A DNA stretch of 64,000 nt from Mycobacterium sp. SMC-8 (GTDB lineage Bacteria; Actinomycetota; Actinomycetes; Mycobacteriales; Mycobacteriaceae): the NCBI RefSeq assembly GCF_025263565.1, contig NZ_CP079865.1, forward strand, positions 5,456,001 through 5,520,000, in the 5' to 3' direction. Both the position numbers and the translations under genes were made by a program. This document shows, one piece after another, positions 1-7,924 of the stretch. The first letter of the stretch is position 1. Every line of letters begins with the position of its first letter. The notes under the pieces were generated by a model, which searched no databases, was not told the DNA's origin, and saw only the letters and a program-made list of their open reading frames with translations.

Positions 1-671
1 CCACCAGTGCGGCGGCGATGTTTCGCTGGGCGGTTCCCAATCCCAGCACCGGCCGCGTTGCGGCGGCCGGCCAGGATGGCGCGGGTTCCGAACACCGAGA
101 GCACGTTGCGGAAGTTGACCACCACAAGCAGCACCACCACGGCGACCAGACCGAGGCTGGAGAGCCGGTCGCACCAGGGTTTGACGGCCGCGGCGACGCG
201 GGGAAGTTTGGCGTTGACTGCGAGCGCAACGGCCAGGGGCAGCAGCATCAGCACGATCAGGGAGCGGGCGATCTGGCCGGGGTTGACCGAGATGCCGGGC
301 AGCAGCATCGGTAGCACCAGCGGCAGGTAGCCGACGGTGATGACCATCAGCACCACCATCAAGGCGACCGCGAACGCCAGGTCGCCTTTGGCAATTTGGG
401 CGAGCTTGGGCAGAAACGGGGCGCCGGCGGCGACGCCGAGCAGCAGCAGGCCCACTGCGAACGGTTCATCCAGAGCAAGCAACTTGGCCAGCAGCACCGC
501 CGCGGCGGGCATCAGCAGGAAGTTGGCCAACAGCGACATCGCCACCAGCCGCGCATTGCGTAGCGGGGCGGTGATTTCGGTGATCCTGAGCCCAAACCCC
601 ATCGCCAGCATGCTCGACACTACGAAGATCAGCGTGGCGATGGGGACGGCGTGCTGCAGTACTGCCATCAT
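1..671 (-). pseudogene. Bile acid:sodium symporter family (BASS) transporter, 3' end cut by window, probable internal lesion
   Basis: The reverse strand reads from an ATG at 671 into a hydrophobic protein with repeated membrane segments, ending in-frame with VNFRNVLSVFGTRAILAG. BASS transporters normally continue for about 25-30 residues and then show a GTAQRNIAAALV-type signature. Here that signature (VLGLGTAQRNIAAALV) is present at about 50-1, but in a different frame and only about ten residues later. This looks like an internal deletion with a frameshift. The family moves anionic organic solutes with sodium across the inner membrane. The gene runs off the left edge, so nothing can be said about its end. 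An error in the sequence is the alternative. Confidence 0.6.
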
Positions 672-989
672 CGCGTTGACCTCGGTTCGGCTGGTCCGCT
701 TCGGCGCTGCCCGCGGAGCGGGGTCTCAATCCGTCGGGCCGCGTTGATGATTGGACAGCGGCGGCGAGGATCTGGCTTGCCACCGCACCCGTACTGTACG
801 CAGTCAGGCCCTGTGTGGCAGCGCTTTCGGGCCGTAAAGCGTCGACATCCGCCGGTGGCAGAGCCCCTATTAGGGTGATTCGTTGAATTCGCAAGCGCAC
901 CATTGGATGCGGTCATCGATCGAACATGGTGGGTCGGCACGGGAAGTCACCAGATGGTGGAAGTCCGTCGGTGCTACCGTCACGGCTAG
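672..989. other. Intergenic stretch, no gene recognised
   Basis: This stretch of about 320 bases lies between the BASS-type gene start and the IS5-family element. Short open frames exist on both strands but none shows a ribosome site, conserved motif or family resemblance. It probably carries the promoter of the transporter. Confidence 0.5.
986..989. repeat. Target site duplication CTAG, left copy
   Basis: CTAG directly abuts the left end of the IS5-family element and is repeated at 1920-1923 beyond its right end. Confidence 0.6.
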
Positions 990-999
990 GTAGTGTCTG

Positions 1000-1623
1000 T
1001 TAATTGCGGACGCGGTGATAGATGATGATCGCAGCTAGGGTGACGCCCCCGAGGTAGCTCAGCGCGTATTTGTCGTATCGGGTGGCGATACCTCGCCAGT
1101 GCTTGAAGCGGTTGAAGGATCGCTCGACGGTGTTGCGGTGCTTATAGATTCGCCCGGAGAACGCCGGTGGCCGTCCGCCTTTGCTTCCCCGGCTCTTTCG
1201 GCGGGCGATCTGGTCGCTGCGCTCGGGAATGGTGTGGGCGATTTTGAGCTGGCGCAGTCGGGCTCGGGTCGAGTCATGGGAGTACGCCTTATCGGCGAGT
1301 AGCCGAAACTTTGGGCCCTGATGGGCAGTCAGCAGTGGCCACAGCATCGGGTTGTCGCCGGCTTGCCCCGGCGACAGTGCCATGGTGACCGCGCTGCAGC
1401 GTTGATCGGCCAGCGCGTGGATCTTCGTTGTCAGCCCGCCGCGTGAACGGCCGATGGCATGGTCATCGGGCTCATCGGGGTGTTTGTTGTAATTCGACAG
1501 ATCCCCCTGTGTGGCGACCAGGGCGGGCACCAGCGGCATGCTGATGTACACGCACGCTGGTCGAATCCACCGCCAGCAGCAGTTCGACCAGCTCAGCGTC
1601 AGCGTCATCGACATCGATGTCAC
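1000..1623 (-). CDS. IS5-family transposase, downstream frame (orfB)
   Basis: This frame holds the catalytic part of the transposase: the stretch DDHAIGRSRGGLTTKIHAL, then LLADKAYSHD and, near the C-terminus, RNTVERSFNRFKHWRGIATRYDK, which supplies the conserved glutamate region of the DDE fold. It lies one base forward (+1, or -2) of orfA, and the two frames overlap around 1472-1623. Residues upstream of about 1510 are probably not made as an independent protein. The product is expected as a fusion made by frameshifting, possibly at the run of five G near 1500. A +1 relation is less usual than -1, so an inactivating indel is also possible. Confidence 0.75.
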   Translation of the reverse strand: MTSMSMTLTLSWSNCCWRWIRPACVYISMPLVPALVATQGDLSNYNKHPDEPDDHAIGRSRGGLTTKIHALADQRCSAVTMALSPGQAGDNPMLWPLLTAHQGPKFRLLADKAYSHDSTRARLRQLKIAHTIPERSDQIARRKSRGSKGGRPPAFSGRIYKHRNTVERSFNRFKHWRGIATRYDKYALSYLGGVTLAAIIIYHRVRN

Positions 1624-1873
1624 GGGAGATCGCTGCGAAGATCTGCGCGTAGGTGCCGTCGGTGGACCACCGCAGGTGACGTTCAGCCACCGACTGCCAG
1701 GCGCCGAACTGCGCGGGCAGATCGCGCCACGGAGATCCAGTCCGGTAACGCCAGATAATTCCTTCCAGCGTCACCCGATGATCGTTCCACGGCCGCCCGC
1801 GCCGTCGACCCGAAGGCAGTACCGGCTCAATCACCGACCACAAGTCATCAGAAATCACATCAGTCCGTAACAC
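1472..1873 (-). CDS. IS5-family transposase, upstream frame (orfA)
   Basis: The frame starts at a GTG at 1873 and encodes the N-terminal DUF4096-like part of IS5 transposases, with LSDDLWSVIEPVLP-type and GIIWRYRTGSPWRDLP motifs, then the first catalytic aspartate in AVDSTSVRVHQHAAGAR. The frame closes shortly after the point where homology passes into the downstream frame. It is 133 residues long, typical of the two-frame IS427 group. The element's own promoter is probably in the short stretch between the start and the right terminal repeat. Confidence 0.75.
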   Translation of the reverse strand: MLRTDVISDDLWSVIEPVLPSGRRRGRPWNDHRVTLEGIIWRYRTGSPWRDLPAQFGAWQSVAERHLRWSTDGTYAQIFAAISRDIDVDDADAELVELLLAVDSTSVRVHQHAAGARPGRHTGGSVELQQTPR

Positions 1874-1954
1874 TTAAACAGCATCAGGCACAACATCGTT
1901 CACATTAAGCAGACACGCCCTAGTCGGGGGTCGAGCTGTCGCGAGGAGCAAGTG

Positions 1955-2452
1955 ATGCCCAACGATGAGGACTGGTCTCGGCCGGCCGCGGTGGCCATCC
2001 CCAAGGACTGCTACTTCGAGGAAGAGCGTGGCCGCTACGGTCCCATCTTTCCGAAAACACCTGCCTGCTATGGGTTCTCGATCATCGCGAAGGTGATACC
2101 GGGACGCAAGGACGTCATTCGCGAGCATGGCAAGACGCTGGAAGCAGCGGTAGCGGCCGATCCCACGGTGCTAGAAGTGCTGAAGCTGCACTACCTGCGC
2201 TGGCAGCTCTTCCCGATCGAGGATGACCTGTACTTCCAGTATCAGGGCATGTTCGACACCGTGTTCACCAACCTCGAGGGTTTTCCCGAGGACTGGAAAA
2301 CCAATCCGTCCGCTTTCGTCAAATTTGTCCGCGAGCATCATGTGCCGAGCTTCCTGGAATACGGCGAGTACCCGTATGTCACGGCCGATGAGGTGAAAAA
2401 GGCGCTGCGCCCGAAGGCGGCGTTCACCAATATGCTCGACCAGATGCAATGA
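1955..2452 (+). CDS. Uncharacterised protein, 165 aa
   Basis: I do not recognise the family. The ATG at 1955 has a good ribosome site (GAGGAG, 1943-1948); a GTG at 1952 is possible. The protein is soluble, without signal peptide or membrane segments. The middle part (GFSIIAKVIPGRKDVIREHG ... LHYLRWQLFPIEDDLYFQYQG) has the alternating pattern of a small alpha/beta, possibly ferredoxin-like fold, and the C-terminal half is rich in aromatic residues and mentions a conserved-looking FPEDWKTN. Its stop overlaps the next start by four bases, so the two genes are translated together. The IS5-family element ends only 35 bases upstream. Confidence 0.7.
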   Translation: MPNDEDWSRPAAVAIPKDCYFEEERGRYGPIFPKTPACYGFSIIAKVIPGRKDVIREHGKTLEAAVAADPTVLEVLKLHYLRWQLFPIEDDLYFQYQGMFDTVFTNLEGFPEDWKTNPSAFVKFVREHHVPSFLEYGEYPYVTADEVKKALRPKAAFTNMLDQMQ

Positions 2453-2853
2453 GCGACACTCCCCTCGAAGCTGTTCACGCGTACTTGGACGCGTTCAACG
2501 CCGGGGATCCCGCGGCGATGTCGGAGGCGTTCGCTTCCGACGGCTCGATCCTCGACGGTATGCCACCGCACCTTTGGCTGGGGCCGACGGCCGCGGCGGA
2601 CTGGTACCGCGACGTCTTGGCCGAAGGCGACCATGCGGGCGCGTCGGGCTATCACGTCACCATCGGTGAGCCGGTGCACAACGACACGACCGGCGACAAC
2701 GCGTATGTGGTGGTTCCGGCCACGATGACGTTCGACGTCAACGGGAGGACGGTGACCCAGACCGGCGCGACGTTCACGGTGGCGCTTCGCCGCGGCGCCG
2801 ACGGATGGCGGGTCGCGGCATGGGCGTGGGCGAAGGGGCAGCGCGCGCTATGA
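2449..2853 (+). CDS. SnoaL/NTF2-like protein
   Basis: The 134-residue product has the NTF2-like pattern: helix EAVHAYLDAFNAGDPAAMSEAFA, a DGSILDG turn, then three to four beta strands ending WRVAAWAWAKGQ. Such cone-shaped folds serve as small isomerases, hydrolases or binding proteins, and the substrate cannot be predicted. It overlaps the preceding gene by ATGA, and the pair is probably one transcript. It ends 37 bases before the 3' end of rnpB, which runs the opposite way. Confidence 0.75.
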   Translation: MSDTPLEAVHAYLDAFNAGDPAAMSEAFASDGSILDGMPPHLWLGPTAAADWYRDVLAEGDHAGASGYHVTIGEPVHNDTTGDNAYVVVPATMTFDVNGRTVTQTGATFTVALRRGADGWRVAAWAWAKGQRAL

Positions 2854-2890
2854 CCGACGGCTCGCCCTTGGAGCGCAGGACCCAGGGTTA

Positions 2891-3307
2891 GGGCGGATGA
2901 GCTGGCCTGTAAGCCGGATTCTGTTCCCCGCCACCATGGCTGGCAGCGAGGCGGCGACCATCCATCTGGACACACCGTCGCCGGGTGCCTCAAGCGGCCT
3001 ACCCGCAGGCTCGGGCGAGCAACCCTCAGGCGCCTGCGCGGCCGCAACCAGGTTGCGGCCTTCTTGGCCTTGCTTCGGGTGGGGTTTACCAAGCCACCCC
3101 GGTCACCCGGGATGCTGGTGCGCTCTTACCGCACCTTTTCACCCTTACCTCCCCGAGCGCCCGCAGGCGCTGGGGTGGCGGTCTGTTTTCTGTGGCACTT
3201 TCCCGCGAGTCACCTCGGATTGCCGTTAGCAATCACCCTGCTCTGTGAAGTCCGGACTTTCCTCGACACCGTATGGTGCCGCGGCCGCCCAGCCAGCTCA
3301 TCCGCCC
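2891..3307 (-). ncRNA. rnpB: RNase P RNA, bacterial type A
   Basis: On the minus strand the RNA begins GGGCGGATGAGCTGGC and ends with the complementary GCCAGCTCATCCGCCC, forming the long P1 stem. The hallmark GAGGAAAGTCCGGACTTC (P4 region) follows the 5' end, and ACAGAATCCGGCTTACAGG precedes the 3' end. The length of about 417 nt and high GC match actinobacterial rnpB. It is the catalytic RNA that matures tRNA 5' ends. Open frames drawn through it on either strand are spurious. Confidence 0.97.
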
Positions 3308-3401
3308 TAACAACGTAATGGTTCGGGCGCCGATTCCGTTAACGAACACCGAGCTCAGCTGGTGACGAACATCGAGCCCAGCTGCGCGCGATACTGTGGA
3401 C

Positions 3402-3872
3402 ATGCTTCCGCCAGCCCGGGACATGCTTCCGCCGGCCCGCTACCTGATGCGGGCCAAGGACCTGGCCGACGCGCGCTACTCAGAGCCGATCACCGTCGCC
3501 GACCTCGCGGCCGCCGCCGGATTGTCCCGGGCTCACTTCAGCCGCACATTCACCCAGACATTCGGCGAGTCGCCGCGTGCGTACCTGCAGACCCGACGCC
3601 TTGAGCGGGCGGCGGCCCTGCTGCGCCACACCGACAGGTCGGTAGCCGACATCTGCGTGATGGTCGGGCTGCAGAGCGTCGGGTCGTTCACCACCAGTTT
3701 CGCGCGCGCCTACGGTACGCCTCCGGCGGCATACCGAGCTTCGATGCCGCCCGCTGCCGTCCACGCGCGGATTCCCAGCTGCATTCTGCAGCGCGACACC
3801 CGCCCGAAGGCCGACACCCGCGTCGCAAAAACAGCACACGGGGAGAAGACACGCGGATCGGTGCGGCCGTAG
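3402..3872 (+). CDS. Small AraC-family transcription regulator
   Basis: The protein is essentially one AraC DNA-binding domain: first helix-turn-helix ITVADLAAAAGLSRAHFSRTF (about residues 26-46) and second SVADICVMVGLQSVGSFTTSF. It lacks the usual ligand-binding domain, so it resembles MarA/SoxS-size regulators. The start is blurred by a 21-bp tandem duplication (MLPPARD/MLPPARY); the ATG at 3402 or the second one at 3423 could serve. The C-terminal 45 residues are low complexity. It sits 10 bases before a VOC-family gene that it probably controls. Confidence 0.8.
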   Translation: MLPPARDMLPPARYLMRAKDLADARYSEPITVADLAAAAGLSRAHFSRTFTQTFGESPRAYLQTRRLERAAALLRHTDRSVADICVMVGLQSVGSFTTSFARAYGTPPAAYRASMPPAAVHARIPSCILQRDTRPKADTRVAKTAHGEKTRGSVRP

Positions 3873-3882
3873 CGTCGGCGCC

Positions 3883-4317
3883 ATGATCAAGATTGCCAGT
3901 GCCCATCTGTGGGTTCACGACCAGGAAGCCGCGTTGAAGTTCTGGACCGAGAAGGTGGGTCTGGAAGTGCGCCAGGATGTTTCGTTGCCCGATGTCGACG
4001 GCATCTTCCGGTGGCTCACGGTCGGGCCGCCCGGCCAGGACGACGTGTCGATCGTGCTGATGGCCGTCCCCGGCGAACCCGTCATGGACGACGCCACCAG
4101 GAAGCAGGTACTCGACCTCACCGCAAAGGGCTTCGCCGGCACCATTTTCCTGACCACCGACGATTGCCGCGCCAGCTACGAGGAGCTGAAGGCACGCGGC
4201 GTCGAGTTTACCGAGGAACCCCACGAGATGCCCTACGGCATCGACTGCGGATTCCGGGATCCTTCGGGCAACAGCGTGCGACTCACCCAGCTCGCCGAGG
4301 TCCCGCTAGGCAGCTGA
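3883..4317 (+). CDS. VOC (glyoxalase/bleomycin-resistance) family protein
   Basis: The 144-residue protein shows the paired beta-alpha-beta-beta-beta units of the vicinal oxygen chelate fold: SAHLWVHDQEAALKFWTEKVGLEVRQD at the N-terminus and GTIFLTTDDCRASYEELKARGVEF, then GFRDPSGNSVRLTQ at the C-terminus. Proteins of this sort commonly bind a metal through His/Glu residues and act on small organic molecules, or sequester antibiotics. It follows a small AraC regulator in the same orientation, an arrangement typical of an inducible pair. The real substrate is unknown. Confidence 0.85.
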   Translation: MIKIASAHLWVHDQEAALKFWTEKVGLEVRQDVSLPDVDGIFRWLTVGPPGQDDVSIVLMAVPGEPVMDDATRKQVLDLTAKGFAGTIFLTTDDCRASYEELKARGVEFTEEPHEMPYGIDCGFRDPSGNSVRLTQLAEVPLGS

Positions 4318-4323
4318 AGGCAC

Positions 4324-4341
4324 GCGCCAGATGCCTGGCGC
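4324..4341. terminator. Bidirectional hairpin between convergent genes
   Basis: GCGCCAG and CTGGCGC form a perfect 7-bp stem around the loop ATGC, midway between two convergent stop codons (4317 and 4359). There is no T-run, as is common in GC-rich actinobacteria. Confidence 0.45.
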
Positions 4342-4358
4342 CGGTTGACCTGCCGCGA

Positions 4359-5684
4359 CTACGCGGCGTCGAAGGTGATGAGGTCGATGGTGAGTTTGCC
4401 TTCGAGGAGGCTGAGGCGGCGGCGGACCGGTGGGCCGGGGAGTTGGGGTGCCGTCGAGCGGTAGACCGAGCCGGTGGGGGTGGTGAATTCGGCGGTGTGC
4501 TCACCGTCGGAGTCGGTGGTGTTGACCTGCCAGCCGGGGGCTTCTTTGGCGTAATTGCAGGCCTCGCACATCCCGAGGCCGTTGCGCGCGCTGGTCGGCC
4601 CGCCGGCCCGGTTGGGGATGGCGTGGTCGTGGTGGCGGATCACGGCGTTGCAGTACGGGGTCCGGCAGGTGCGGTCGCGGCGCTCGAGCAGCTGCGCCAA
4701 CCCTTTCGGGAAGATCCGGGCGGCCGATTCCATCGCCACCAACTGCCCACTGTCGGGATGGCGGTAGAGCCGGCGCAGGCTGGCTTTGGGTTGGGCATCA
4801 GCAACCGCATCCCCGGTCAGGGCCCGGCAGAACCCGGCCGGGACCGGGCCGTACCCGTCCAGCCAGCCCAGCTCGTCGTCATCACCGGCCAGGGTGGTAT
4901 CGGCCATCACCAGATTCAGCGCGATCGGCACCGGCCCGGCAGCGGGATGCCCGGTGACCCGTTCATAGATCGTCTCGGCCATCACCTGCCCACGCGGGCG
5001 CCCGTCACCGCTGGTGTCGGCGGCCCGTTTGCACGCCGCATACAGCCCGACCCCCTGGGCCAGCGGCAGCCGCACCGTGACATAGACCATGGTGTTGGGG
5101 GCGGGCCGGCACGACACCGCACAATCCGCAGCGCTGCGGTTGATCCGTGCCACCACCGCGGCGGCGTCCAGGCGGGCGGTGATCTTCTTGGCCTCGGCCT
5201 CCACGCGGCGGTTGCCCCACCCCGTCAACCGCGACGGATCGGCACACAGTTCTTCATCGAGTTGGCGGCGATGTTGCACACTCAGGCAGGCGGATTCCCG
5301 CACGATCAGGGTGGCCCGCCATTCCGAGAGCGCCCCGCACGCCAGCGCGGCCAACGTGTAGGGCATCTCCTCGACCAGGGCCTGGGCCAACCCGAGATGG
5401 CGGCCCCCGCACACCGGGGCATCACGGCGGGCCAACGCGATCTCAGAGGCCAACCCTTTCCCGCGCCGCTCGGCCCGGATCCCGGCGGCGTCCTCGGCGG
5501 CGCGGCGTTTGGCCGCCCACAACGCGGTCGCGCGGGCCTGGGCGGCGGCCGCGGCCGATTTCAGTGCTTCACACCGCTCGACCACCGCCCGCAACTCGGC
5601 CTGCGACGCCCCCTCATCAACATCGAAATCGACATCGAACACACTTTCGAACATGAACCCGACGCTACCCCGCACCTCTGACAA
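4359..5684 (-). CDS. DUF222/13E12-type protein with HNH endonuclease domain
   Basis: This is the mycobacterial 13E12 repeat family. An N-terminal DUF222 helical domain (about residues 25-300) is followed by an HNH nuclease signature near residues 340-390: CRTPYCNAVIRHHDHAIPNR, then GGPTSARNGLGMCEACN. The two CxxC pairs should bind a zinc that shapes the metal-dependent nuclease site. Cellular function is unknown; family members are numerous in mycobacteria and in M. tuberculosis serve as landing sites for the phiRv1 prophage. The start at 5684 is chosen as the longest frame; a second ATG at 5654 (MFESVFDV) is also plausible. Confidence 0.85.
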   Translation of the reverse strand: MSEVRGSVGFMFESVFDVDFDVDEGASQAELRAVVERCEALKSAAAAAQARATALWAAKRRAAEDAAGIRAERRGKGLASEIALARRDAPVCGGRHLGLAQALVEEMPYTLAALACGALSEWRATLIVRESACLSVQHRRQLDEELCADPSRLTGWGNRRVEAEAKKITARLDAAAVVARINRSAADCAVSCRPAPNTMVYVTVRLPLAQGVGLYAACKRAADTSGDGRPRGQVMAETIYERVTGHPAAGPVPIALNLVMADTTLAGDDDELGWLDGYGPVPAGFCRALTGDAVADAQPKASLRRLYRHPDSGQLVAMESAARIFPKGLAQLLERRDRTCRTPYCNAVIRHHDHAIPNRAGGPTSARNGLGMCEACNYAKEAPGWQVNTTDSDGEHTAEFTTPTGSVYRSTAPQLPGPPVRRRLSLLEGKLTIDLITFDAA

Positions 5685-5775
5685 CCCCGCCCCACCAGCC
5701 GAAAGATCCGATCGCCAGGCAGGCCGGGACAGTCAGGCCGTGGCTACCTGATCTCCAAAGCGCTGATCGACGAAG

Positions 5776-6396
5776 TTAGAGCCGCCGCAACACGATCAGG
5801 TTGTCCTGGAGCAGTCCTTGCTGACCGTCCGGCCCGACGGCCTCACGCTCCACCGTGCCGATCCGGACCTGATCCCACTTCCCTTCTCCGAGGTCGATCG
5901 ACGCCAGCACCTCGTCGACGGTCGGGAAGACATGGTCGCGCACGTGTACCGCCCAGGGCGGCGCCGCCGCATGATCGACGACCACCAGCAGGCCACCGGG
6001 CGCCACCGCCCACGCGGCCGCGGCGAAAATGCGCTCCCGGTCCAGATGCACCATCGACTGCAGGAACTGCGCCGACACCAGCTCGAAGGCGCCGTCGGGG
6101 AAGGTCTCGGACAGGTTCATCTGCACCAGCCGCACCCGGTCCGTCAACCCGCGTGCCGCCACCTCGGCGGCGGCACGTTCCAGCGCAGTCTCGGAGATAT
6201 CGACACCGACGACGTGCCAGCCCTGCTCGGCCAGCCACACCGTGTCACCCCCCTCCCCGCAACCGAGATCCAGTGCCCGGCCTGGCTTTTCCAGTTGGGA
6301 TGTTTCGGCGAGCCACCGGTTCACCCGCCCGCTCCAGATCCGGTCCCTCTCCGCGTACCGGTCCTCCCAATGCTGTTTGACCTCAGATGCCATCAT
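5776..6396 (-). CDS. SAM-dependent class I methyltransferase
   Basis: The 206-residue protein carries the class I motif I ALDLGCGEGGDTVWLAEQG followed by VVGVDIS (motif II) and a later ELVSAQFLQSM and APGGLLVVVDHAA (post I/motif III). It is close in form to the TehB/thiopurine-methyltransferase-like enzymes that use S-adenosylmethionine on small acceptors. The start ATG at 6396 overlaps the stop of the upstream oxidoreductase (TGATG), with the ribosome site GGAGGAG inside that gene's end, so the two are translationally coupled. The pair sits opposite an XRE-cupin regulator. Confidence 0.85.
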   Translation of the reverse strand: MMASEVKQHWEDRYAERDRIWSGRVNRWLAETSQLEKPGRALDLGCGEGGDTVWLAEQGWHVVGVDISETALERAAAEVAARGLTDRVRLVQMNLSETFPDGAFELVSAQFLQSMVHLDRERIFAAAAWAVAPGGLLVVVDHAAAPPWAVHVRDHVFPTVDEVLASIDLGEGKWDQVRIGTVEREAVGPDGQQGLLQDNLIVLRRL

Positions 6397-7295
6397 CACT
6401 CCTCCAGGAAACTCGCCACTATTGATGCTGCCGCCGCAGACCCGGCCGCCACCGCGGCCGCCACCTGCGGCATCTGCGCGCACACGTCGCCCGCCGCAAA
6501 CACGCCGGACACCGACGTTCGGAACATTCCGTCCACCTCTATCGCCTCCACCGAAACGGGGCCTGGCGCAGCGAATCTCACGCCCAACTCAGCCGCGAGT
6601 GCCGAGCGCTGGTGCAGCGTCGCGGCCACCAGCAACCCACGCCGGGCCAGGCTGGTCCCGTCCGCGAACACCACACACTCCAATTCGCCGTCCCGCGAAA
6701 CCAGTTCGGCGACCGGCCGCTCGTCGGCCACCACTCCGGCTTCGGCCAACCGCGACCGCTGCGTGTCGGTGAGATCCTGGCTCAGCAGAACCACGTCCTC
6801 GCTCCAACCGCGCAGCAGCGTCGCCATGTGCACTCCGCGATCGCCGTCGGCCAGCACCGCCAGCGGCGAATCGCGAACCTCCCAGCCGTGGCAGAACGGA
6901 CAGTGGAACACCGACCTCCCCCACAACTCCGCCAGTCCCGGGACCGCCGGCGAGTCGTAGCGCATTCCCGTCGCGAGAAGCACCCGTCTGGCCCGCACCG
7001 TGTTGCCCTCGGCCAGGACCAAGGTGAATTCGCGGTCGGCGACGGCGTTGACCACCTGCCCGTCGACCACCCGCACGCTGGGATAGGCAGCCAGCTCTCG
7101 ACGTCCCCGCGCGTAGAGCTCCGAAGGAGGCACACCGTCAAAGCCCAGCAGGCCGCCGATCCCGTGAGCGGCGAGATTGCTCTGCGTACCGGCGTCGACG
7201 ACGAGCGTGTGCCGCCGCGCCCGGCCGAGTACCAGCGCGGCACTCAGCCCGGCAGCGCCGCCACCGACGATCACGCAGTCCCACAACTTGTCCAT
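6396..7295 (-). CDS. Thioredoxin reductase-like FAD/NAD(P)H disulfide oxidoreductase
   Basis: The start MDKLWDCVIVGGGAAGLSAAL gives the GxGxxG/A FAD-binding motif, and the redox pair CPFCHG (about residues 131-136) sits between the FAD and NADPH domains as in low-molecular-weight thioredoxin reductases. The C-terminal GVFAAGDVCAQMPQV is the second FAD motif. At 299 residues the length is typical. Relatives without a nearby thioredoxin reduce small molecules or thiol-disulfide partners. It is coupled to a methyltransferase and lies 47 bases from a divergent XRE-cupin gene, which likely controls it. Confidence 0.87.
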   Translation of the reverse strand: MDKLWDCVIVGGGAAGLSAALVLGRARRHTLVVDAGTQSNLAAHGIGGLLGFDGVPPSELYARGRRELAAYPSVRVVDGQVVNAVADREFTLVLAEGNTVRARRVLLATGMRYDSPAVPGLAELWGRSVFHCPFCHGWEVRDSPLAVLADGDRGVHMATLLRGWSEDVVLLSQDLTDTQRSRLAEAGVVADERPVAELVSRDGELECVVFADGTSLARRGLLVAATLHQRSALAAELGVRFAAPGPVSVEAIEVDGMFRTSVSGVFAAGDVCAQMPQVAAAVAAGSAAAASIVASFLEE

Positions 7296-7342
7296 GAGAC
7301 GACCTTGCACCGCCGCGCCATCGGATGCCAAGCTGATTTGCC

Positions 7343-7924
7343 ATGAAGGCAAACGACGAGAGCGTGGACGTCCGGGTGCGGCGACGCCTGCGAGACCTGC
7401 GCATGCAGCGCGGCATGACGCTCGAGGATGTGGCCACCAAGTCCAGTATCGACGTCTCCACCTTGAGCCGGCTGGAATCCGGAAAGCGCCGGCTGGCACT
7501 GGATCATCTGCCCCGCCTGGCGGCTGCTCTGTCGGTCAGCACCGACGAACTGCTTCGCGCTCCCGACGTCGAGGATCCCCGGGTGCACGGGCGCTCACAC
7601 ACGCACAACCAGATCACGTTCTGGCCGTTGACCGGGCAGGGACCGGCGGGAGGTCTGCACGCCTACAAGATCCGGGTCAGCGCCCGAAGGCGCACTCCCC
7701 CGGCCGAGCTACCGGTCCACGAAGGTCACGACTGGATGTACGTGCTGTCCGGCCAACTTCGCCTGCTGCTGGGAGACCGCGACTTCACGATCAAACCCGG
7801 TGAGGCCGTGGAGTTCTCGACCTGGACCCCGCACTGGTTCGGTGTCGTCGACGGACCGGTGGAGGCCATCGCGCTGTTCGGCCTGCACGGTGAACGCGTG
7901 CACGTGCACGGCGATCACAGGTAG
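7343..7924 (+). CDS. XRE-family regulator with C-terminal cupin domain
   Basis: An N-terminal helix-turn-helix (RLRDLRMQRGMTLEDVATKS ... DVSTLSRLESGKRRL, about residues 12-50) is joined to a cupin barrel (ELPVHEGHDWMYVLSGQLRL ... GEAVEFSTWTPHWFG). This architecture senses a small ligand through the cupin and represses or activates a neighbouring operon. It is divergent from the thioredoxin-reductase-like/methyltransferase pair with only 47 bases between the starts, which would place its operator there. Its last codons overlap the end of the convergent RNase H gene by 10 bases. Confidence 0.85.
   Translation: MKANDESVDVRVRRRLRDLRMQRGMTLEDVATKSSIDVSTLSRLESGKRRLALDHLPRLAAALSVSTDELLRAPDVEDPRVHGRSHTHNQITFWPLTGQGPAGGLHAYKIRVSARRRTPPAELPVHEGHDWMYVLSGQLRLLLGDRDFTIKPGEAVEFSTWTPHWFGVVDGPVEAIALFGLHGERVHVHGDHR

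Larger units (their letters stand above)
990..1919 (-). mobile_element. IS5-family insertion sequence (IS427-like), about 930 bp
   Basis: The element encodes a two-frame DDE transposase on the minus strand. Its ends carry an imperfect inverted repeat: GTGTCTGTTAAT at the left (993-1004) and, reading inward from the right, GTGTCTGCTTAAT. It is flanked by CTAG at 986-989 and again at 1920-1923, which fits the YTAR-type 4-bp target duplication of IS5 relatives. The element ends 35 bases before the next coding sequence (1955), so it may have displaced that gene's native promoter. The exact outer base of each end is uncertain by one or two positions. Confidence 0.8.

Noticed and set aside
2652-3318. 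Several open frames across the RNase P RNA
   Set aside because: The region is a structured RNA with clear P1 and P4 elements, so the frames are accidental.
3909-5681. 590-codon open frame on the plus strand
   Set aside because: It is antisense to the DUF222/HNH gene and its translation is a low-complexity Arg/Gly/Pro mixture without domains, as expected from GC-rich shadow frames.
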